Assembly: GCA_902767465.1 (NCBI GenBank)
Contig: CACXHM010000159.1
Coordinates: 1 to 7,085, forward strand
Source of the DNA: an uncultured Bacteroidia bacterium
GTDB taxonomy: Bacteria > Bacteroidota > Bacteroidia > Bacteroidales > UBA932
Length of the DNA: 7,085 nt
Direction: 5' to 3'
Shown here: one piece after another, positions 1 through 5,542 of the stretch
How the letters are laid out: the number at the start of each line of letters is the position of its first letter
Position numbering within the stretch: the first letter of the stretch is position 1
The notes under the pieces: generated by a model
The model's input: only the letters and a program-made list of their open reading frames with translations
Told to the model about the DNA's origin: nothing
Databases searched by the model: none
Position numbers and translations under genes: made by a program

Positions 1-1312
1 TGAGCAGATAGCTTTCATTAGGGGAGTGGATGGTGTCGCGTTCGAGCCCGAAGCCCATCAGAAGAGGATCTATACCCAGTATCTTCTGCATTTCGGCGAG
101 AACTGCGATGCTCCCTCCGCCCCGGGCGGGTACCGGTTCAATTCCATATACTTCCGCCATGGCGCGCGAAGCTGCTTTATAGGCATCTGAACTGATGGGG
201 ATGAGGAAACCGTCACCCCCTTCGCATTCTTTCACCTCAACTTTCACGTAGGGTGGAGCTATGGATTTGAAGTGTTCCGCAAAGAGTTTCGTTATCTCGG
301 AACTGCGCTGGTTCGGAACCAGACGCATGGATATTTTTGCATGGGCTTCGGAGGGGAGCACAGTCTTGGCTCCTTCTCCGGTGTATCCGCCCCAGATGCC
401 GCAGATATCGAGACATGGCCTTATTCCGGTGCGTTCCATTGTGGTATAACCTTTCTCTCCTTTAACTTCTCCGATGCCCAGGAAAGACTTGTATTCTTCA
501 AGGTCGAAGGGAGCGCGGGCAAGCTGTGCCCTGTCTTCGGAAGAGAGTTCCACTACTTTGTCATAAAAACCGGGTACTGCTACGCGTCCGTCCTTATCGT
601 GGAGAGAGGCAATCATTTCGCAAAGGGTGGTGATGGGGTTGGCAACCGCTCCTCCGTAGTGTCCCGAATGCAGGTCTTTGTTTGGTCCGGTAACCTTCAC
701 TTCAAGGTAGCTCAGGCCACGCATTCCGCAGTTGATCGATGGTACCTTGTCGGAGATCATAGTGGTGTCTGAAACCAGACAGATATCGGCTTTTAGCATA
801 TCCTTGTTCTCTTCCATCCATGCGGGAAGTGACGGCGAACCAATCTCTTCCTCACCTTCAAACAGGAATTTGACGTTGTGTTTCAGCTTCCCGCCGGCAA
901 GAAGGTACTCGAATGCTTTGATATGCATGAACAACTGCCCCTTGTCGTCATTGGCTCCACGTCCCCAGATGGCATCCCTGCCGCTTGCCGGATCGGGGGC
1001 GATAACGGGTTCAAAAGGATCGGTGCGCCAGAGTTCAAGCGGTTCCGGCGGCTGAACGTCATAGTGACCGTAAACCAATACCGTGCGTGCGGAGGGGTCT
1101 ATGATCTTGCTTCCAAAGACCACGGGATTGCCATCGGTAGAGAGCACCTGCGCCTCGTCGGCACCGGCCTCCACAAGCAGTACGGCAAGTCTCTCGGCGC
1201 AGCGTCTCATATCATCCTTATGGGAAGCCTTGGCGCTTATCGAAGGAATCCTCAGAACCGAGAACAACTCTTCGAAGAAACGCTCCTTGTTCTTTTCAAT
1301 GTATTCTTTCAT
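1..1312 (-). CDS. M20 family metallo-dipeptidase (C-terminus cut by window edge)
   Basis: Cytoplasmic zinc peptidase of the M20 family, carnosinase/CNDP-like branch, expected to hydrolyse dipeptides or short peptides. The stretch reads without interruption from ATG at 1312 for 437 codons to the window edge. Visible motifs are HYDVQP at 83-88 (metal ligand H83, catalytic-type D85), GRGANDDKGQ at 117-126 (bridging Asp, probably D122), EGEEEIGS at 152-159 (general base E155, ligand E156), SDT at 181-183 (D182), HSG at 215-217 (dimerisation-domain His) and DTIHSPNE at 426-433 (last ligand H429). All expected metal ligands are therefore present, and only about 10-20 residues should be missing beyond base 1. 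There is no signal peptide. The start ATG overlaps the stop of the upstream S9 peptidase gene (ATGA), and no Shine-Dalgarno sequence is visible, so translation is probably coupled. Family assignment is firm; the exact substrate is inferred. Confidence 0.95.
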   Translation of the reverse strand, partial: MKEYIEKNKERFFEELFSVLRIPSISAKASHKDDMRRCAERLAVLLVEAGADEAQVLSTDGNPVVFGSKIIDPSARTVLVYGHYDVQPPEPLELWRTDPFEPVIAPDPASGRDAIWGRGANDDKGQLFMHIKAFEYLLAGGKLKHNVKFLFEGEEEIGSPSLPAWMEENKDMLKADICLVSDTTMISDKVPSINCGMRGLSYLEVKVTGPNKDLHSGHYGGAVANPITTLCEMIASLHDKDGRVAVPGFYDKVVELSSEDRAQLARAPFDLEEYKSFLGIGEVKGEKGYTTMERTGIRPCLDICGIWGGYTGEGAKTVLPSEAHAKISMRLVPNQRSSEITKLFAEHFKSIAPPYVKVEVKECEGGDGFLIPISSDAYKAASRAMAEVYGIEPVPARGGGSIAVLAEMQKILGIDPLLMGFGLERDTIHSPNESYLL

Positions 1313-3156
1313 AAATATAAATCGAAATAGTCGGTTACCTTGTCCATGAGATGCACTCTCCAGCGCCCGAAAACGTTATGTTCGGAGCGTGGATAGGGGA
1401 AGTAGTCGAGCTGTACGCCGTTCTCTATGCACTCCTGCACGAAATTGAGGCTGTGCTGCCAGACCACGGTATTGTCGATTGCACCCTGGCAGATGAGAAG
1501 TTTTCTTTTCAAAGAAGCAGCCTTGCCGATGAGGGAGGTCAGGGCAAAACCATCAGGGTTCGTTTCGGGTGTATCCATATATCGCTCTCCGTACATCACC
1601 TCGTACCATTTCCAGTCGATGACCGGGCCGCCCGCGACTCCCACCTTATATATTTCGGGATAGTTTGTAAGAAGAGATATGGTCATGAATCCTCCATAAC
1701 TCCAGCCATGCACCCCAATGCGCTCCCTGTCTATCCAGGGCTGTTTCATCAGCTCCCGGATGCCGGCGACCTGGTCGGCCATCTCGGCCTGCCCGCACTG
1801 CCGGTTGATGGCCTTTTCGAATGCTGCACCACGGTTCGAAGTACCGCGGTTGTCCTGCACGTAAACCACATATCCTTTCTGTGCCATCAGCATTTCCCAC
1901 ATCCTGATTCCGCCCAGCCACGTGTCCTGCACCATCTGGGAATGCGGCCCGCCATATACATAAACTATTACAGGGTATTTTTTTGCCGGGTCGAAACCCA
2001 GCGGCTTGTATAGACGGTAGTAGTTCGGGAAGGCTCCGTCAGCGGAAGGAACGGCACCCATTTCAACTTCTGCGGAAGCATATCCCGATAGGGGATCGCC
2101 GGCTTCGAACAGAAGTTCGGAGTGTTTTCCGTCGGTGGAACTGACCGCAACTTTGCCGGGGACGTTGAACGAACTCCAGCTGTCGATAAAACGGGTGCAC
2201 GCAGCGTTCATGCTGATGCGGTGCCAGCCTTCTTCGAAGGTGAGCCGTCTTGGCTCCCCGAAACGGGTCTTTGCCACAGGCTTCCTTCCTACATCAATGC
2301 AGAACAGATGATTCTCGACAGGGGATACTTCGGCGGAAGTGTAGAACACGTGGCGACCGTCATCGGCGACGTATTGAATGTCGGCATAAGCAGTGGGAAG
2401 CCTTCGCACGTTACCTACAGTGTCACAGAGATATAGGTTCTTGTAGCCGTCGCGGTTGTCGGTCCGGTAGATGAATTCATATCGGCCCCTGAGAAAGTGC
2501 AGGGGGTCCTGCGGCTCCACCCAGGCGTCGTTCTCTTCTTTAAGGATGGTGCGGACGTAGGTGCCGTCCGAAGCCCTGTATTGGTTCAGCACCATGTGAT
2601 GCTGCTCCCGGTCGAGAACCTGTATGAAGATGTATTTTTCGTCCGGACTCCAACTGACGCACGTAAGATAGCGTTCTTCGCTGAATTCAGAAGGAATTAT
2701 CGTTGAGATGACGTTGCCTGTCGTGTCACACACCAGAAGGCTGATCCTTTCGGAAGGCATTCCGTTCATTGGATAACGGATTGACACGAGACTGCCGGTG
2801 CGGGTAGTTATGTCCAGCAGCGGAAACTGGGATACTGCGCTCTCGTCCTTGCGGTAAACAGCGAGGTATTTTCCCGACGGGGAGGGGAATACCCCTTCCT
2901 TTATTCCGAATTCGTTGCGGGAAACGCTCTGACCGATCACTATGCCTTCCGCATCTTCTTCAGGCAGCGTCCATTTCCTGATCTGTGCCGGTGCACGCCC
3001 TTCTTTCAGATCGTTTCCTTCCCAATGCCAGGCTTTGCTTTCGGGGTACAGGCTGCGTCCGAGCACAGCGTCATGCATGGTAAGAAGACGGCCTTCCGGC
3101 TGCTGCGGCCGGGATGCGAGTATCTGCAGGAGAACTGCAAGAATGAGAGTTGTCAT
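1309..3156 (-). CDS. S9 family peptidase, DPP IV-like, with shortened N-terminal propeller
   Basis: Serine exopeptidase of the prolyl oligopeptidase family, probably releasing N-terminal dipeptides outside the cytoplasm. The 615-residue product has a hydrophobic N-terminus (about 3-14) that could be a short signal peptide, a partial DPPIV_N beta-propeller (about 24-350), and an alpha/beta-hydrolase domain (about 375-615). The catalytic triad is visible as GWSYGG at 484-489 (S486), D561 in QGAIDN, and H593 in SEHN. Y401 in YGGP fits the oxyanion tyrosine, and Y518/Y522 fit the proline-pocket tyrosines of DPP IV. The amine-binding Glu pair appears as N81-E82 (RNEFG). E82 lies only about 80 residues from the N-terminus, against roughly 200 in human and Porphyromonas DPP IV, so about 100 propeller residues seem to be absent. 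The ATG at 3156 is the only usual start codon before an in-frame upstream stop, and it overlaps the preceding gene's stop. Exact specificity is uncertain. Confidence 0.93.
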   Translation of the reverse strand: MTTLILAVLLQILASRPQQPEGRLLTMHDAVLGRSLYPESKAWHWEGNDLKEGRAPAQIRKWTLPEEDAEGIVIGQSVSRNEFGIKEGVFPSPSGKYLAVYRKDESAVSQFPLLDITTRTGSLVSIRYPMNGMPSERISLLVCDTTGNVISTIIPSEFSEERYLTCVSWSPDEKYIFIQVLDREQHHMVLNQYRASDGTYVRTILKEENDAWVEPQDPLHFLRGRYEFIYRTDNRDGYKNLYLCDTVGNVRRLPTAYADIQYVADDGRHVFYTSAEVSPVENHLFCIDVGRKPVAKTRFGEPRRLTFEEGWHRISMNAACTRFIDSWSSFNVPGKVAVSSTDGKHSELLFEAGDPLSGYASAEVEMGAVPSADGAFPNYYRLYKPLGFDPAKKYPVIVYVYGGPHSQMVQDTWLGGIRMWEMLMAQKGYVVYVQDNRGTSNRGAAFEKAINRQCGQAEMADQVAGIRELMKQPWIDRERIGVHGWSYGGFMTISLLTNYPEIYKVGVAGGPVIDWKWYEVMYGERYMDTPETNPDGFALTSLIGKAASLKRKLLICQGAIDNTVVWQHSLNFVQECIENGVQLDYFPYPRSEHNVFGRWRVHLMDKVTDYFDLYL

Positions 3157-3605
3157 TCTCCGGCGTCTATGGGGATGGTATTGAACGGATTGGGATCGCT
3201 TACGGACAGGATGTCATAGACCACGAATTTCTGTATTCCGCGCCATGGGAGCGCGCCGCGGAACTCTTTGTATTTTACCTGCACGTTTTTTCCGCTGCAG
3301 CGCATAAGCGAATCTGCCACGGAATAAGCGGCTCCGTTGGCTTTGCGTCCTTCGGCATGTTTGTCTACAGAGAAAGAGAATTCGTTGCTCTGAAGCCCGC
3401 TCCCGTTCTTTCCGTTTTTGAATCCGCTCATGATGAGCCTGCCTTCATAGGTTTTCCAGATCCAGCCTTTGTAAACAACCTGATTCAGTTCGCCGGCCTT
3501 GACGCCGGAGCCGAACTCCCAGAAGAAATGAATAAATACCCACAGACCGCAACCGAGCAGCAGCGCCACCACAGCGATAATAATGATTTTCTTCACAGTT
3601 TTCAT
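3153..3605 (-). CDS. small membrane-anchored protein of unknown function, first gene of peptidase operon
   Basis: The 150-residue product has a short positive N-terminus (K2, K5, K6), one strong hydrophobic segment at about 6-29, and a soluble remainder that should lie on the outer side of the inner membrane. The soluble part has a basic, aromatic-rich stretch KGWIWKTYEG at 46-55 and LPWRG at 119-123. Both look like motifs of a small uncharacterised family I recall from Bacteroidetes, some members of which carry the unsupported label 6-phosphogluconate dehydrogenase. No NAD-binding or dehydrogenase motif is present. A lipobox-like LLGC occurs at 16-19, but the hydrophobic run continues past the cysteine, so a membrane anchor is more likely than a lipoprotein. 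The stop codon overlaps the start of the S9 peptidase gene as ATGA, making this the probable first gene of a three-gene operon. The biochemical role is unknown. Confidence 0.85.
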   Translation of the reverse strand: MKTVKKIIIIAVVALLLGCGLWVFIHFFWEFGSGVKAGELNQVVYKGWIWKTYEGRLIMSGFKNGKNGSGLQSNEFSFSVDKHAEGRKANGAAYSVADSLMRCSGKNVQVKYKEFRGALPWRGIQKFVVYDILSVSDPNPFNTIPIDAGE

Positions 3606-3645
3606 AATAATAACGATATCTTTCCCTGCATACCGGGAATATTTA

Positions 3646-3679
3646 CAAATTTAACAAAAAAATTTGCAGGTAATCCAAA
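3646..3679 (-). promoter_or_regulatory. candidate Bacteroides-type promoter for the leftward peptidase operon
   Basis: On the minus strand, TTTG at 3679-3676 and TAAATTTG at 3653-3646 match the Bacteroides -33 (TTTG) and -7 (TAnnTTTG) elements with a 22-base spacer, slightly longer than the usual 19-21. Transcription would begin near 3640, giving a leader of about 35 bases before the ATG at 3605. Position and match make this a good candidate, but it is predicted by eye only. Confidence 0.6.
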
Positions 3680-3693
3680 AATATCTATCTTTG
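3663..3693 (+). promoter_or_regulatory. Bacteroides-type promoter for tRNA-Glu and rpmE2
   Basis: TTTG at 3663-3666 and TATCTTTG at 3686-3693 match the Bacteroides -33 and -7 consensus elements exactly, with a 19-base spacer. Transcription should start near 3698-3701, about 10 bases before the mature 5' end of the tRNA. There is no separate promoter-like sequence in the 27 bases between the tRNA and rpmE2, so this promoter probably drives both. Confidence 0.75.
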
Positions 3694-3710
3694 CATTCCC
3701 AAAAGCTAAC

Positions 3711-3785
3711 GGTGGGTTCGTATAACGGTTAGTACTCGAGATTCTCAATCTCGCAATAGGAGTTCGATTCTCCTACCCACTACCA
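3711..3785 (+). tRNA. tRNA-Glu (anticodon CUC)
   Basis: The 75-base sequence folds into a full cloverleaf. The acceptor stem is 3711-3717 with 3775-3781, including a G1-U72 wobble; the D stem is 3720-3723 with 3732-3735; the anticodon stem is 3737-3741 with 3749-3753; and the T stem is 3758-3762 with 3770-3774 around loop TTCGATT. The anticodon loop TTCTCAA gives CUC at 3744-3746, reading GAG. Glutamate identity is supported by U11-A24, the U13-G22 pair with A46, and a 4-base variable loop lacking position 47, all known GluRS recognition features. The discriminator is A3782 and the CCA end is encoded (3783-3785). It sits just downstream of a consensus promoter and 27 bases before rpmE2. Confidence 0.95.
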
Positions 3786-3812
3786 GATTCTATTAAACTA
3801 ATTGCTAGCAAA

Positions 3813-4064
3813 ATGAAAAAAGGAATCCATCCCGAATCCTACCGTCTTGTAGTTTTCAAGGATATGTCAAACGAGGATATCTTTATCACCCGCAGCTGCG
3901 CCACCACCAAGGAGACGATTACTGTTGACGGAGTCGAGTATCCCCTCGTAAAGGTTGAGATCTCCAACACCTCCCATCCTTTCTACACCGGCAAAACCAA
4001 AATCGTTGACACCGCCGGCCGTGTTGATATGTTCTATCAGAGATACAAGGCAAGAAAGAAATAA
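3813..4064 (+). CDS. rpmE2: 50S ribosomal protein L31, type B
   Basis: Structural protein of the large ribosomal subunit, located at the intersubunit bridge near the central protuberance. The 83-residue product begins MKKGIHPESYR and contains the family signatures VVFKDMSN (13-20), EISNTSHPFYTG (49-60) and DTAGRVDMF (65-73), ending in a basic tail. Length and sequence fit type B L31. It has a single cysteine (C29) and lacks the zinc-binding cysteines of type A, so it should not need zinc. No Shine-Dalgarno sequence precedes the ATG, as is usual in Bacteroidetes; the upstream bases are A-rich. It follows tRNA-Glu by 27 bases without its own visible promoter, so the two are probably co-transcribed and the tRNA cut out of the transcript. 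A strong terminator lies shortly after the stop. Confidence 0.97.
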   Translation: MKKGIHPESYRLVVFKDMSNEDIFITRSCATTKETITVDGVEYPLVKVEISNTSHPFYTGKTKIVDTAGRVDMFYQRYKARKK

Positions 4065-4081
4065 CTTTCTTTACAGGATAC

Positions 4082-4113
4082 AAAAAAGCAGCGACAAGGT
4101 CGTTGCTTTTTTT
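4082..4113 (+). terminator. intrinsic terminator after rpmE2
   Basis: An 8-base stem (4088-4095 with 4099-4106, one G-U pair) closes a 3-base loop AAG. It is preceded by six A and followed by seven T, which extend the pairing to 14 bases. The T tract at 4107-4113 gives rho-independent termination rightward. The A tract would give a U tract on the minus strand too, so the hairpin could act in both directions. It separates rpmE2 from glmM. Confidence 0.88.
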
Positions 4114-4115
4114 AT

Positions 4116-4123
4116 TATATTTG
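4116..4123 (+). promoter_or_regulatory. candidate -7 promoter box for glmM
   Basis: TATATTTG matches the Bacteroides -7 consensus TAnnTTTG exactly and ends only 4 bases before the glmM start codon. No TTTG is present at the usual -33 spacing, where the terminator stem lies instead. If used, it would give an mRNA with almost no 5' leader. The alternative is expression of glmM by read-through of the rpmE2 terminator. The sequence is AT-rich, so a chance match is possible. Confidence 0.4.
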
Positions 4124-4127
4124 TACC

Positions 4128-5540
4128 ATGACTCTGATCAAATCTATTTCCGGAATCCGCGGAACCATCGGGGGGCAGCCCGGAGATGCCCTTACACCTG
4201 TCGACATTGTTAAATTCTGCTATGCATATTGTTCGGAACTGCGCAAGCGCAAGGCTCCCAATGCCTCCAGATATAAGGTCGTTGTCGGCCGGGATGCACG
4301 CATCAGCGGGGAGATGGTTGAAAACCTTGTGTGCGGAACACTTGTTGCGTGTGGCGTAGATGTGGTTAAATGCGGTTTTGCATCCACTCCTACCACTGAA
4401 CTTGCGGTCCGTTTTGCAGGCGCCGACGGCGGCATTATCCTCACGGCATCCCATAATCCCCGCCAGTGGAATGCCCTCAAATTGCTGAACGAGCGTGGAG
4501 AGTTTCTCACCGCGGCACAGGGACAGGCGATTTTGGACTGCGCAGAACGCGGAGATTTCGATTTCGCGGGTGTCGATGAACTCGGTCATATTACCGAACA
4601 CGATTATACCGATGAACATATTGAATCTGTACTGGCATTGGAAACTGTGGATGCCGATGCCATACGGAAGGCCGGTTTCAAGGTGGTGCTCGATGCCATT
4701 AACTCGGTTGGCGGAATTATAATGCCACGTCTGCTGGAAAGGCTCGGCGTCAAGTGCATCACCCTCAATGGAGAACCGACAGGGGATTTTGTCCATAATC
4801 CTGAACCTCTGCCTTCCAACCTCACTGAGTTGAGCGAGACAGTCGTCCGTGAAAAAGCCGACCTTGGCATAAGCGTGGATCCCGACGTGGACCGTCTTGC
4901 CTTTATCTGCGAAGATGGAAATCCTTTCGTAGAAGAATATACTCTCGTGGCTGTCGCCGACTATCTTTTGGACGAGGCGGTAAAAAAAGGATGCAAGAAT
5001 CTTGCAACAGTCTCGAACCTGTCTTCGACCAGGGCCCTGCGCGATGTGACCGAAGCTCATGGCGGGACCTATTATGCGGCGGCCGTAGGTGAAGTGAACG
5101 TAACCACCAGAATGCACGAGGTCGATGCCCTTATCGGCGGAGAAGGCAACGGCGGAGTCATTTATCCTGCAAGTCATTGCGGCCGCGATGCTATGGTGGG
5201 CGTTGCACTGTTTCTCAGTAACCTTGCACATAAGGGCATGAAAGTGAGCGAGTACAAAAAAACTCTGCCTCAATATTTCATAGCCAAGAACCGCATAGAC
5301 CTTTCGGATTCCGCGCTCATCGACAAGATACTGCAGACAATGAAAGAAACCTTCAAAGATGAGAAACTCAATACCATTGACGGAGTGAAAGTCGATTTCG
5401 AATCGAGACGCGAATGGGTGCATCTGCGCCGTTCCAATACCGAGCCCATCATCCGTGTATATTCCGAAGCTCCCGACGAGCAGCGTGCGACAGCCTTGGG
5501 CAATGAGGTGGTGGCCCTTGCCAAAAAGATAGCCGGATAA
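4128..5540 (+). CDS. glmM: phosphoglucosamine mutase
   Basis: Cytoplasmic enzyme interconverting glucosamine-6-phosphate and glucosamine-1-phosphate, the step leading to UDP-GlcNAc for peptidoglycan and lipopolysaccharide. The 470-residue product has the four-domain layout of the alpha-D-phosphohexomutase superfamily. The catalytic phosphoserine loop TASHNP is at 106-111 (S108), the magnesium loop DPDVDR at 251-256 (D251, D253, D255), the sugar-binding loop GEGNGG at 338-343, and the phosphate-binding loop RRSNTEPIIR at 434-443. The N-terminus MTLIKSISGIRGTIGG is the typical Bacteroidetes GlmM start, which supports ATG 4128 even though a promoter-like box lies just before it. Length fits the family (about 460). 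All key residues are intact. A related phosphoglucomutase or phosphomannomutase role cannot be fully excluded, but the sequence closely resembles Bacteroides GlmM. The next gene starts 2 bases after the stop, implying an operon. Confidence 0.93.
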   Translation: MTLIKSISGIRGTIGGQPGDALTPVDIVKFCYAYCSELRKRKAPNASRYKVVVGRDARISGEMVENLVCGTLVACGVDVVKCGFASTPTTELAVRFAGADGGIILTASHNPRQWNALKLLNERGEFLTAAQGQAILDCAERGDFDFAGVDELGHITEHDYTDEHIESVLALETVDADAIRKAGFKVVLDAINSVGGIIMPRLLERLGVKCITLNGEPTGDFVHNPEPLPSNLTELSETVVREKADLGISVDPDVDRLAFICEDGNPFVEEYTLVAVADYLLDEAVKKGCKNLATVSNLSSTRALRDVTEAHGGTYYAAAVGEVNVTTRMHEVDALIGGEGNGGVIYPASHCGRDAMVGVALFLSNLAHKGMKVSEYKKTLPQYFIAKNRIDLSDSALIDKILQTMKETFKDEKLNTIDGVKVDFESRREWVHLRRSNTEPIIRVYSEAPDEQRATALGNEVVALAKKIAG

Positions 5541-5542
5541 AC

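Noticed and set aside
1351..2013. 220-codon plus-strand open frame
   Set aside because: It is antisense to the catalytic domain of the S9 peptidase and its product resembles nothing; it is a shadow frame. The same holds for plus-strand frames at 272-772 and 878-1330 opposite the M20 gene.
3153..3605. Naming the small protein a 6-phosphogluconate dehydrogenase or a lipoprotein
   Set aside because: At 150 residues with a transmembrane segment and no nucleotide-binding motif it cannot be that dehydrogenase. The LLGC match lies inside a continuing hydrophobic run, which fits a membrane anchor better than a lipobox.
3150..3725. 191-codon plus-strand open frame running into the intergenic region
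   Set aside because: It is antisense to the small membrane protein gene and would cross both promoters and the start of the tRNA. No family resemblance was seen.
3711..3785. tRNA gene as an integration site for a mobile element
   Set aside because: The tRNA is followed at once by the housekeeping gene rpmE2. No integrase or duplicated tRNA 3' end is visible in the window.
4071..5423. 450-codon open frame on the minus strand
   Set aside because: It lies wholly opposite glmM, whose motifs are unambiguous. Its translation has low complexity of function, no recognisable domain and many Cys/His/Ile runs typical of an antisense shadow.
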